Shown: in pieces, positions 1 to 11,143 of the stretch
Numbering within the stretch: position 1 is the stretch's first letter
Layout of the letters: every line of letters begins with the position of its first letter
Assembly: GCA_011009095.1 (NCBI GenBank)
Contig: VTPC01090620.1
Coordinates: 198,930-262,929 of the forward strand
DNA from: Ignelater luminosus
Taxonomy: Eukaryota > Arthropoda > Insecta > Coleoptera > Elateridae
Direction of reading: 5' to 3'
DNA length: 64,000 nucleotides
Position numbers and translations under genes: made by a program
The notes under the pieces: generated by a model
Database searches by the model: none
Seen by the model: the letters and a program-made list of their open reading frames with translations, nothing else
Told to the model about the DNA's origin: nothing

Positions 1-2332
1 TCTGTGTATATTTGGTTGTACACAGAAAGAAAAAATTCCTGTATTGATAATAATCCCAAAAGAAATTAAATTTAAACGCTTCTGCAAAATAATTTACTGC
101 TTAGCAAATTCGCATAGGATGATCTTATAGTATGCAATAAAAGAAATTGAAAATTAAATAGAAAATAGCTTTTACATTAAGAATAAGAATTTGTTTATTA
201 GAACACATACAATTAGAAAGAAAAAATTATTTTATTACTTAGATTACTAATACGTGCATTATTAAAGGCATTTAAGAACTCTACATATACGTCAAATCAT
301 AGAGATATTTTTTTAAATTGCTGAATTAATAGAAGCTTTGTTTTAAATGTGCACGTGTTAATAAGAAAATAAAATTAGATTGTAGTTTAAGGAGTCACAG
401 GAAATCATCTTGCATTTTTAACAATAAATTCCGTTAATAGACAATGACTTCAGTATTGTGGAATTATAAAACGTCAATATTAAACTGACCCGTCTTATTT
501 TTAAAACGTTGGCAAAATGAATTTCCTTTAAATATAAAACGAGAAAATTTAGAGTTAGTTGTTGGTAGTTAGAAGTTAAGTTTATAGTTGATAGTTCGAA
601 TTCTTAAAGTTAGTTTTAGAGTCTAAAACTTTGTTAAGTAAAATTAGTTACTGGAATTTTGTAATAACAGTTATCTAATCATTAAATGTAACGTACTACT
701 TATTTTGTGTCTTTAGAAAGCAAGTTTTTAATTGGTCATCACGAATATTTTTTATTAAACAAGAAGGGTGGAGAGTACAACTATTTTGAAAAGTCAGCCT
801 AAACATGGAATTTTTGAAAAGTTTCAGTACCACGCAACGGTAAGCTAAACTCTTGATATTAGAGGTTCTTGATTATATTATTTTTTTATTTCAGTATAAA
901 CTTTGTTCTACAAAAGTAAATCATTTAGTTAACAAGTCAATCAGTGGACCATCAACACACTTGAATTGAAAAAGGCAAATTCAACGCGGGCAAGGTTAAA
1001 TTTTTTTGGAGTTAACTCGTTGGCTACCAACTCCGAATTAGCTCGTAGTTGACGGTTTGCCACAGACGCCAACTAGGAGTTATCTTGTTAAATGTTACCT
1101 GGCTTGCAACGGTCGATACGAATATACTCGTAAACAATATATACAAATAGTGGATAGTGGGCGTCTGGAATAAGATAAGATAGTGTCAAAGAACGATAAA
1201 AAGCAAAATATCAAAATAATGTGACTAGATCAAAATGGTGGCGTCGGGAAGGAGGTTTTTAAAAATAGTCGGGTTTTTTTCTAAACAAGTAGAAGTAACG
1301 ACATAAACGCTAGTTGAATAGAATACTTTTAGAATTACCTGTAGCGGAAACGAGAGAAAATGTCACAGAGCGGTTCGAAGAATAATTTTTGCTTCTATCT
1401 TGTCTTCACTGAAAGTAACTACAACAGTATTCTACCAAACTTAACAACGTTCAAGCTACTTATTGCGTTTAGACTGCAGTGTATGTGGGTATTTTAAGCC
1501 TTAAGGTAGATCTGAGTGCAGCAGTTGCTTTCTTTACACCTAAGCAAGTTTAGACACGTTAACTTAAAAAGCAGTGTAAGTACGACTCGTTTTTGCAGAT
1601 ATTAGTTATTAACTGAACAAGAAACAATTCTTTTCTAAATGTCTAAAAGTTTTACATTGCCATAAAATAGAACGTTCGTTACAATGGTTTACTTTCATTT
1701 TCTTCGCTATCTATTCGAAATCAGAGATAAAATGCTTTCTCGAGACTTATTTTTAGAAATCTGCATAGAGATAGGACCGTTTCGATGCTGTAATGTATAG
1801 TCTATTTAGTTTTAGGAGATAGATAGATTTATTGCTGTTCCCATTTATTCAGAACATTTCTTGGTTTTTACTTGTTAAAAAAAGCCAAATATTTTATATT
1901 GAGTAGGAATACAGAAAACAGTAAAGATAGATTGAGATGGAATATAATCAACAATATGAAAAAATATTTTTGTGACTGTTCTTAATTTCATTGCAAAGGT
2001 AGACCATAGCCGTGAATCTTTGTAAATAGAACGCTTACTTGATGTCGATACCATTGAATAGCTGATTTCGAATGAATAAGTTAATGAATGAGTTGTTAGG
2101 TAAACATTTTAGACAACCGTAGATGCCTTTTCGTACAAAACTAAATTCTGCATTGGATTTCATGTTCAGAAATCTTAAAAAGCTGTCGTTAAGAAAGTAA
2201 AGATAAAACAAACCTATTTTGTCTTTTTTCTGAGATCCAGTAGGTTATTTTTCTTTTGTATTTGTAGAAGATTGTTGTTACTGTTTATTAGTCAACCTAC
2301 ATGTGATAAGGCTTGTGCTGTACTGCAAATAT
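1..2332. other. Intergenic, no gene recognised
   Basis: AT-rich sequence with stop codons in all frames. I see no protein similarity and no clear repeat structure. A possible mini-exon near 804-842, ending in a good donor (GTAAGC), is discussed under rejected items. Confidence 0.5.
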
Positions 2333-2900
2333 ACAGGGTGGTGTGACTTTTCATTTTATACGCCATAATAGTCTTCAACTCCAAGATATTTAAAAACTTC
2401 AGAGAGAAAAGTTGTCTGGGGTGATAAGATAAGAAGAAATATTCCCAGCCAATTATACTCATGTAACGATATTTTAACTTTAATTCAGTTATATTTCTTT
2501 TTAGGTTTTTAGAAAGCTACTAAAATATGCATCTAATAATATACAATTTGCTCTAGAGTTTTTATAATAAAATAGCTTACATTGAAAAACACAATTTATT
2601 AAGTAAGCTTTAAACAAACATAAAGAAATTGAGTAACAATGAATCGAAGTATCACAAAATTACTATCAAAATAATCTCCGTTGTTATTTAAACACATCTG
2701 AGCTCTCTTCAATACATAAGTACTGCTGCAGCTTGCCAGGAGTTATTTGCCGAACTGCAGCAATGGTACGTTTCATTCTAGAGGACACTGACACGGTCTC
2801 GTACAGATTTTGCATGTACTACTTTTGAATCACATTTAGTTGCGAAAGTAGACAGCCTCAAAAGCAGAATTTTTGGACATATTCTTATGGCATTTATTTT
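2333..2900 (-). pseudogene. Tc1/mariner-like transposase C-terminal relic
   Basis: Read on the minus strand, 2890-2640 gives broken pieces in two frames that resemble the C-terminal tail of insect mariner/Tc1-like transposases. One piece reads ITPGKLQQ, followed after a frame change by KRAQMCLNNNGDYFD. That pattern is usually the last 30 or so residues of such proteins. Stops and shifts are present in every frame, so it is dead. The downstream edge, 2333-2342 on the plus strand, reads tacagggtgg, a common start for the ends of such elements. The upstream boundary was not found. The family assignment is from memory of the motif only. Confidence 0.4.
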
Positions 2901-3000
2901 CGTAAGAATTACGCGCAATTTTAAAATGAAAAATACTAATACTTAAGCACTGTGTTTTACTTTGTCATATTATTGTTTTCTTATGTGTAGCCACTTTAAT

Positions 3001-3170
3001 GTGTTGGCTCAGTAGCACAAGTGGTTGATCATAAATCAACGCTCTTGTGTTTGGTCCTTCACAAGACCATCTAAAATTGAAGAAAACAGTCAAATACCGA
3101 CAACATTGCCAGTATGTACTAACAAGGTTGTAATATTCCGGAAAATAAAAATCTTTTCTTCCACTTCATC
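3001..3170 (+). repeat. Possible tRNA-derived SINE
   Basis: The stretch starting at 3004 resembles a pol III A box (TGGCTCAGTAGCACAAGTGG). About 45 bases later gtgtttggtccttc is a weak match to a B box. The sequence does not fold into a full tRNA by eye, and no clear tail or target duplication was found. It could be chance. Confidence 0.25.
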
Positions 3171-5738
3171 TTTAAAGAACAAACTTGCATAGAACTGTAA
3201 ATTGCCTTTGTCTAAAATTCTATATTATGGTAGGCCCTGAGGACATGTAAAGCAACTCAATTTGTTCTCGCACGAATGAAATCCACATGAAGTATGTTTA
3301 GAATATTTTTGGATGTATTACTTTCAATGTGTTACAAGTAAATGAAGTGGCCAAATAAAGACCGATAGGACTAAAGCATAGAATATGTTTTCTTGCTCTT
3401 GGGCAGATTTCTTTCCGGTTTGATAGTAAAAAGTGTGTGACCAATTTCTTCCATTCGCCCTTTGCAAGATAGATGTCATTACATTTTTAAAGATTTTTGT
3501 ATTGGATGCACTTGTGCTGAATTGGACGTGTATTTTGATCTTCTTGATATCTACCATTCAATAAAATCAAAACTTTGCCTGTATACTCTCTGACCGTCTA
3601 AAGAGTCGCATTACACAGTAAAACAACGTCTATTCGGGTATGGTGCCAGAGTTAGGTTTAGACAAGCAAAACCGTATCTCAGATTTCTAGATTTTTGGAC
3701 CTGTATAGTGTATATGCTTCAGCATGTTCAAGATACTGCTATTCGAACTCTTCAGACTTTTCCAATTAACTAAGTTATACGGTTCAGTTTTGATATTTAT
3801 GAACTGATTGGGCTTGTGAAGTACAGTGCCATTTTAACTGTCGAAGATCCCCAAGGCCTATTATATGTAGGCGCCACCAATCAGATATGAGGGTTCCCCT
3901 TCGGACTCCCAATTAGAGATGGGCGGAACCCACTTGGCCTCCAAAACAGGTAACCAGGTATGAGAAGATTCTTTTTAGTCTCCCAGCAAAACATAAAAAG
4001 AGACAAGTTTATATTGCGGAGAAGTGTGATGTGTGATCATACAACTGCAAAGAACACAACACTTCTCCTCCCATTAGAAACATGTTCGTAGGCCTGTTTG
4101 CTTCGGTAAAAAAAATACATACAATAAAATATTTGCTACCGAAAGATGGCCCTGGTTAAGTAACTAGTTACTAATAGTTATTAATAGTTACCTTTACTTT
4201 TAAATCTTCTATAGGTCTGAATATATTTAATATTTTTTTAGTGTAGATGACATTCAACTTGGTGTAAGGTTCAAGCACGCAAAGTTGCCTGAAGGCGCAC
4301 TGATTGCATCTATAATTTTTGTTTCTAGTTCCTCGATTTTATTTGATGGCAGCCGATACACAATATTTTTTCATTCATCTCTACACAAGAAAACCTAATA
4401 TTGTAAGGTTTGGCAATTTTGGTGGTCAAGAACGTGGTTCTCTGTTTCTAATTCAGTTGAATACTTTCGTTTAGAAATGCCATAAAGTGTGCTGGTACCA
4501 CAAGTTTCATCGTAGAGCCAGGGTAATACTTTAAAATCCTATTATAGTTCATTCTGCAAGAGTAAATAAAATACAGAACTAACTGTAATCATTTATCTAA
4601 ATTAATTCTTTGTTTTATCTACAAAGGTTTCAACAACTTATTATCAATTACTGATTTTTGTGATATCCATAGGATATTAATCAATCATTGCGTCGCCCAA
4701 CTTTAAGTGCATATCAATCCGAGTCATACAAATAATCTAATGATCCTTAAATGGCAGTACTATCCGGATATTTTTAATATTAAATAACAATTTAAATATA
4801 AACAAATTCTAACTGTAACATTTTTGCGTTGATTCTTGAAGAAATAAAAATTTATATTCAATAACTATTAGTAATACATTAATAATGCCCACTCCACAAA
4901 TACTTTAACAGTTGTTTGTAGGAAGCGTTACAATTTTTTTGAAATCTGTAAAAACTTTACTTTGAAAAACTTGTTAAATGCCAAATGATAAATTGATCTA
5001 GAACAACCACAAAATTTTATCGTATTCATCTTACACTCCCTCTTTCTTTCTTATTCGACCTTGCATAGCTCGGCCGCCAGTTTAATATAAAGTTAATCCA
5101 ACTTCTGACATCTCATTCTTTTAAAAGAATTTGTAGTAATAATTTCTTGGTACATTTAAATTTTACGCTTATCTAAGCTAAATCTCCAGTAAATAGAGTA
5201 AAAGTCTGGAAGATTCTTGTCATGATACGTTATTACGATCACGACCTTCACAGAAGCGCTTCAGGAAGTATTACATTTATTCTTTCATATCTTACTAACA
5301 ATTTATTCTGCAGACGCTGCAAGTTTTAAAATCTTTTAAATTTTCACAATACTACCCTGTTTATTACAAGAAAATTAAACTGCACAAATTACCAACTGTC
5401 CTTGATCAGTTATGTTGTTGGGCTTTCTCATAATAGAAACGGTTCCAATATGTCAACCAATTTTTTGCCTTTCCCAAGCAACATTTTTAACTGGAAAATT
5501 AATTCCAGCAGTAAACTTCCGCTATTTCAGCGAAGACGTAAAATTTGATAGAGATGACGCAATGTCACCGTCTGCAAATTAGGAGTAATCCAACGAAATT
5601 TAACCTTGATCTTAGAAAACGATGTCCGGGTGTTGGCTACAATAACAATAATCTTTCAGAATTAATTCAAGGTATTAGATAGAACTTGCAGTTATAATGC
5701 TGCGTAGTCACTTCGAATAAGGCAGCAAAGGCGGGGCT
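3171..5738. other. Intergenic, no gene recognised
   Basis: A small reading frame at 3324-3557 (minus, 77 codons) has no recognisable motif. The 3840-4110 stretch is richer in G+C than its surroundings and may be a transposon or LTR remnant, but no ends or coding pieces were found. The last few hundred bases are the upstream flank of the cuticle gene. Confidence 0.45.
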
Positions 5739-5742
5739 GACT

Positions 5743-5748
5743 ATATAA
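5743..5748 (+). promoter_or_regulatory. TATA box of the cuticle protein gene
   Basis: TATATA in the context ctatataaca lies 67 bases before the start codon at 5810. That is a usual layout for short-leader cuticle protein genes. Transcription would be expected to start near 5770-5790; a tcttcag at 5788-5794 is a loose initiator match. Confidence 0.55.
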
Positions 5749-5809
5749 CAATCTCATTAGTCGATAATGAATATAGTTAATGCGAGTTCTTCAGATAGAA
5801 GCGCATAAC

Positions 5810-7049
5810 ATGAAACTTTTGGTGAGTTTTTTAAAGTGATAGTGATCATCCTTTAATTATTATTGGGTAAGCAAACATGAATCTTTCTTTTTGTTTTTAG
5901 ATTTTATTTACTGCCCTCTGGGCGGTATCGGGTGTGCAATCTTCCGGGGTTACCATAGGCATAACACCGTACTCCCACCCCGTACAAAGTCAATATCATA
6001 GTCAAGATGTATTTGGCCAGTACACATATGGTTACGCAACTCCCACTAGTGCTAAAAATGAAATAAAAACAGCAGATGGAGTTACACAGGGAGGTTATTC
6101 ATATATAGATGCTAATGGAATATTACAAAGCGTACAATATGTTGCTGACCCTATCCATGGCTTCCGTGTAGCTGCAACAAATCTTCCTCAAGATCTTCCT
6201 GACGTAGCATACGCAAAAGCACAACATTTAGCACAAGTAGAAGCTACAAAAGCAGAGCACGCTCTTTACGCAGCTAGGGTACAATACAGCAACCCCATTG
6301 CCATTCCTGCGGCAGCAGTGCAACAGGTACCGTTAGTTGCATTACCCGAGCCAGTGCACGACCTGCCGGAAGTAATCCGCGCTAGAGCTGAACACTTGGC
6401 GGCCTTCGAATCCGTCAAGGCTAGAGATCTCGCTGCCGCACACCAAGTTGCAATTAGTCCAGTTCCAGCAGAGTTAACGAATCCTGTCGTACCAGTTCAT
6501 ACTACCGCCGGGTTTGTAGCAACTGCAGCCGCTCCCTCTTACTCATATGCACACGACACGCATTATTCATACGTCCCTGCTATTTCTGCTGTACCAGCAG
6601 TTCAACATGTACCAGCTAGTTCACAATATCACGCTCAAGATGCATTAGGTCAATACTCTTATGGATATGTAGGTCCTTTAAGTTCGAAGAGTGAAACTAA
6701 AACAGCTGATGGTGTAGTCCGGGGTGGTTATTCTTATATAGATGCAAATGGAATTGTGCAGACTGTACATTACATATCCGATCCCGTAAATGGATTCCGG
6801 GTTGCCGCAACTAATATTCCTGTAGGACCTGCTGAAATTGCCACAGCAAATGTAGCAGTCTCCGCACCTGCAGCTCCTGTAGTGGCCGCCACTGCACCCG
6901 TTGTAGCCGCTGCACCCGTTGTAGCTTCCGCACCTGTAGTTGCTGCTGCCGCTCCTGTAGCCGCCGCACCTCTTGTTGCAACATCTTATGCTCAGGTTGT
7001 AAACACTGTACCAGAAGCTGGATGGTATAAGCAAGAAATTTTTTATTAA
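5810..7049 (+). CDS. Cuticle protein with two chitin-binding repeats
   Basis: Secreted structural protein of the exoskeleton, expected to bind chitin. Exon 1 (5810-5821) codes only MKLL. The donor GTGAGT opens a 79-bp intron (5822-5900) ending tttttag. Exon 2 (5901-7049) continues ILFTALWAVSG, so the intron splits the signal peptide, as is common in cuticle genes. The product is 386 residues. Two homologous blocks are visible, at about residues 34-100 and 244-310. Each runs from QYH.QD..GQY.YGY through KTADG and GGYSYIDANGI to GFRVAATN.P, the Chitin_bind_4/cuticle-protein-6-like pattern. Between them lie Ala-rich linkers with two related 30-residue pieces (DLP.V..A.A.HLA). The tail is Ala/Pro/Val repeats (AAPV), also typical. 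A poly(A) signal AATAAA is at 7053-7058, just past the stop. There are no breaks and the gene looks functional. The subfamily name is uncertain. Confidence 0.93.
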
Positions 7050-7203
7050 AATAATAAACATAAACTATGATAGAAGTTACACTGCCATATGATATTGAGA
7101 TACTTAATTTTATGTTTGTATGTTACACTAAAAAAAAAATAAAAAATGCAAAAAATAATTTTTCTTTGTTTATTTGGACAAGTTGGAGAATTATTTAAAT
7201 AAA

Positions 7204-8450
7204 TCTTCAGAAAAATCATTAACTGAGAAATCTCATAGATCTAAGAACTATAAACCTGAGATTCCTTTTTGAGAGATAATTTAGATTGAATGCAATACCT
7301 ACAACTGTATTTATTGCAAGAGTTCTTGTACTTGTATCACTTTAGTTATTTAACCTGTATTAAGTCTGACAATAATAAAGGTTTTGTTTTTTTATTCGTT
7401 TAATTTTATTTATTCTTTTAATTACTAATAAGTTATCAAAAAATGATTACTAGAATACAATTCAATTATAAGCAAGCAATGTTATACACGCACGCAGAAT
7501 CTTTAAGTATTTACAGAAATAATACATATATACATGGTGGACCACAATTCAAAATCCCTGAAATTTTACAAACTGCTCAACCTAAACATTGGTGTTCTAT
7601 TTTTTCAAATGCAATCTAGCTGTACAACATATAACCGAGCATTTTTTTGGAAATTTCTAAATCACATTATTGACATTTTTTTATTATCCTGTAATAGGTA
7701 TCATTTGTTTTCATTCATAACATTTTAATTACTCTTCCATCTGCCCACTTACTAAATTATTATTCCAACTACAGCAAAGAAGAATTGGTAATTAAATAAT
7801 GCTGAATTTAATTCTTGGAGTGTAGGTGTCTAAAACAAAAGAAATTAAAAAATCAGTTTTACTCATTATTTGTTTGTAGAAAATTAACTCTTTGTGCATT
7901 TTTATAAATAAATGTAATTTGAGTTTTTTTTCAAAACACTCTCATAAATACCTACCTGTTGTCATCATCAGATATACATTACTTCCTGTTTTTTTATTTC
8001 TGTTATTCTTTTTTATTTGAATAGAGTAGGCTAAATTCAATGTACTAGTAGTAGAATGGTTAGAAAGAAGTGAATATACATTTCGCATTTGTTTTTCAAT
8101 TAAACATAATGCACATTTCCTTTTTTTGTGGTTCAAGAAAATCTCGTTAGATTTATTCAAATATAGTAAATAAGAAAAAGTATTTGAGGATTGACATGGC
8201 TACATTAAGTTTTTTTTATTCTACTTTTTCGGAATAATAAAGTTAATGATTCTTTAAATTAGTCACAGTAGGCTTTGGCATAGTAAAATTAACATATTTC
8301 CCTATTTAGATCTTCCTATCTTCAGATAATATTACAAGAATTCTTTTACCACAAATTCTGTAAAGTTCAACATAACCAAACATTTTTCAACAAAATCATA
8401 TACCTACAAATCCTTTCTCAGATTGCGAGATATTTTTGACTAAATTTAAA
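7204..8450. other. Intergenic, AT-rich, no gene recognised
   Basis: Very AT-rich. Short open frames at 7534-7728 (+) and 7942-8160 (-) consist of AT-biased residues, have no motif and are probably chance. A second AATAAA at 7198-7203 may be an alternative end for the cuticle transcript. Confidence 0.5.
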
Positions 8451-8825
8451 AAATTTCGTATCTGAATTCGTCTATTCCGTCTCTCTGTTTGTTTGTTTGT
8501 TAGCATGTTCCTGTAACTTTATCGGTAACATAATCGGTATTTCGATATCTCGAATAGTTTTCGAGATAATCGAGATCGAAAATGGCGATGTTTCGACATA
8601 ATCTATCTGTTGGTCTGTTCCCACGTTTCCGTAACTTTACAGGACATGTTGTATATGAAGCCAACTTAAAAGTTTCTCCTGATTACAGATACACAATTGA
8701 TATTTCGATATCTCAAATAGTTTTTGAGATATTCGAGATTGAAAATGGCGATTTTTCGACATAGTCTGTCTGTTGGTTTGTTTCGATGTTCCCGTAACTT
8801 TACAGGACATGTTATATATTGTTAC
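8451..8825. repeat. 162-bp tandem repeat, about 2.3 copies
   Basis: Copy one begins at about 8541 (ttcgatatctcgaatag) and copy two at 8703 (ttcgatatctcaaatag), a spacing of 162 bp. Both continue through a matching aaaatggcgat..ttcgacata and a matching taactttacaggacatgtt. A partial earlier copy (gtttgtt..catgttcctgtaacttta) precedes them at about 8482. The unit contains the inverted motif tctcgaatagttttcgaga. The two reading frames here are by-products of the repeat. Confidence 0.7.
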
Positions 8826-10229
8826 CGGCAAAGTATATAATTCAGGTATTCTTTAGAAAACCTAGGAATTCTATAGAATGACTAACGATTTCAGGCAATG
8901 TATGAAATCTTTTTTAATTCAAATATTTCTGTATACTTTACCTAATCATTTTATAGAACGCCTGGGAATTTTATAGAATACCTATAATACATCAGGAAAG
9001 GTATGAAATGAAAAATATAAATCAAACTCTTATTCGAACTAAAAAAATATTTTACTTAAGGAACTAAACAGGAACTTAACAAACATCGAACATGTTTTTC
9101 TCAAAAGTCTATGGGAACAGATCTTTCTATTTATTTTTGCAAGGTAAACTTGAGTGACATTTACTCTAACAAAATGTCTTCTTCTTAACTCACAAGCACT
9201 TCATTGTTTAACAGCTCTTTTTGTAACTGCATCTGACAAATCCTTGACCCGTTCCGGTAGATTGCAAAATTGCAACCGAACGTAAGGTAATTTTATTATC
9301 AAGAACCTCTTGAATGTCCAAGAATCCTTTCTGACAAACTGTAAATTGTGATCTACAATAGAGCGATTTAACAACTTCTTGCCTAGTACGAGTTGGTATA
9401 GTCCATCGTCTGTTTTATTTATGACAGTAGCTAGAATATTCTGGCTTCTGACACTGGACAGATGGAATGAATAGTTTGGTTGCATCCTCAGCAAGTCTGA
9501 GTTTCACTTGTCTCTTTGAAACATACACAACATAAAGTATTTGATGGCTCGTTAACTATAGCTATTGCAGCTGAAGGTTGATCAAGTGACTCGCACGTTT
9601 TAGAGGTTACATTCTGAGCAGGTTCGTTTTGTGAATTATTTTGATTGGTATTATTGTTAACAACTCTCTCCAGATCTTTCTCACTCTCAAGATTTTGCGC
9701 AACTTCATTTGGTAATGTAATACCTACTTTTATGTTATCTTACATCCAATAAGAGCCTCGTAAGGTGTTTGTTAGATTCCAGAATGAAAAGCTCATTTTT
9801 TATCAGCTATACAAAGTTTAAACCTTCCTTCCTTCCAGTGCCCAGTAGTATTATCTTGCAACCATGTAGTCAACATGTTTTCGATATCTTGGTTCCCCTC
9901 TCAACACTACTTTGGCTCTGAAAGTGCCTCGGTTTGCCATGCACAATAGTCAATAAAGGCCAGTATTGCTTTAAATTATAAATAATCTGATTCTCAAATT
10001 TCCTGCTATTATCTGATTGGAGTATAGCAGGGGCACCAAATAAGGCAAAAATATCTAATAAGACGTAAGCTACTTTTTCTGTCCGTTTCGATTTATGTCC
10101 TCGCAATACAACTAATTTAGTCAGGTGGTCTTAGTAAACCAGTATAAACTTGTATTCACCATCTGGGTAAGACTGAAAGTTGATCAAGTGCACCTGACAA
10201 CGGGAATTAAACTCCGAAAAAATTATAGG
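8820..10229 (-). pseudogene. DDE integrase-type transposon relic (KRBA2-like)
   Basis: Minus-strand coding pieces read from about 10106 down to 9201. The upstream piece contains LLDIFALFGAPAILQSDN and later IVHGKPRH..S.SSVER, the rve integrase core including the second catalytic Asp (QSDN) and the usual SVER block. It then shifts frame and continues with TTWLQDN and QTPYEALIGC, with several stops. The downstream piece (9494-9201) has the C-terminal domain NILATVI..DDGLYQL. Such integrases are known from GINGER-like DNA transposons and host genes of the KRAB-A domain-containing protein 2 group. Frameshifts and in-frame stops make it dead. gttaccggcaaagtata at about 8821 may be one terminus. 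The other end is lost in the N gap at 10230. Assignment is from memory. Confidence 0.6.
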
Positions 10230-10629
10230 NNNNNNNNNNNNNNNNNNNNNNNNNNNNNNNNNNNNNNNNNNNNNNNNNNNNNNNNNNNNNNNNNNNNNNN
10301 NNNNNNNNNNNNNNNNNNNNNNNNNNNNNNNNNNNNNNNNNNNNNNNNNNNNNNNNNNNNNNNNNNNNNNNNNNNNNNNNNNNNNNNNNNNNNNNNNNNN
10401 NNNNNNNNNNNNNNNNNNNNNNNNNNNNNNNNNNNNNNNNNNNNNNNNNNNNNNNNNNNNNNNNNNNNNNNNNNNNNNNNNNNNNNNNNNNNNNNNNNNN
10501 NNNNNNNNNNNNNNNNNNNNNNNNNNNNNNNNNNNNNNNNNNNNNNNNNNNNNNNNNNNNNNNNNNNNNNNNNNNNNNNNNNNNNNNNNNNNNNNNNNNN
10601 NNNNNNNNNNNNNNNNNNNNNNNNNNNNN
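10230..10629. other. Assembly gap, 400 N
   Basis: Run of 400 unknown bases. The two flanks share no obvious sequence, so unlike the second gap this may represent real missing DNA. It removes the 5' part of the integrase relic. Reading frames drawn across it have no meaning. Confidence 0.95.
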
Positions 10630-11135
10630 GTTTTCTGCTAAAACGCTTGTGGGACTTTGTCATACTGCCTTTTTCGTTGTTGACATTGGTTTATGTATTT
10701 ACCCCCAAACTTTGAAAGGAAAAAAGCTTAAACCTGTTATAGATTCCAGACTTAACGTATAGTAGAATTACTGCACAATACATCGAAGTAAGACGTACTT
10801 AATTTGTGGATTGAAGTTAAGATTGTTTTTCTTTTAGCTACAACAAACTGATTAAAGACTAAAATGACGTATCTACATTAATTTTCGGTAGAAAATGCGA
10901 CAGAATTCCTAAAAAAACTAAACCAAAAGATAGTATCTGCGGCAAATGGAAGCATATACAGACTTTTTGGAATACAGTCAATTGGGCTAACTTTGAAGCC
11001 AAAGAATTAAGGCATTGAACTTGTAAATATTTTATTGGTAGTTAAAGTTTTGATTTCCATTATTCTGATAGTAGAAAAAAGGTTGCATTTATTTGTTATA
11101 ATTTTTTTAAGAGCGCGGGTGGTTTAAAATTATAT
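10630..11135. other. Intergenic, no gene recognised
   Basis: Nothing recognised between the gap and the target duplication of the downstream hAT element. Confidence 0.5.
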
Positions 11136-11143
11136 GGTCAAGT

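Noticed and set aside
804..842. Possible first coding exon, MEFLKSFSTTQ followed by GTAAGC
   Set aside because: Good donor but too short to judge, and no downstream exon in matching phase could be found.
3001..3075. True tRNA gene
   Set aside because: A-box-like sequence only; no convincing cloverleaf, anticodon arm or B box, so listed only as a weak SINE candidate.
6678..7061. 127-codon minus-strand frame, Cys/Gly/Tyr/Ser-rich
   Set aside because: It is the antisense shadow of the Ala/Val-rich tail of the cuticle protein; the odd composition comes from the GCN and GTN codons on the other strand.
10125..10715. Reading frames spanning the first N run on both strands
   Set aside because: Most of their length is unknown sequence; the real bases at the edges show no continuous homology.
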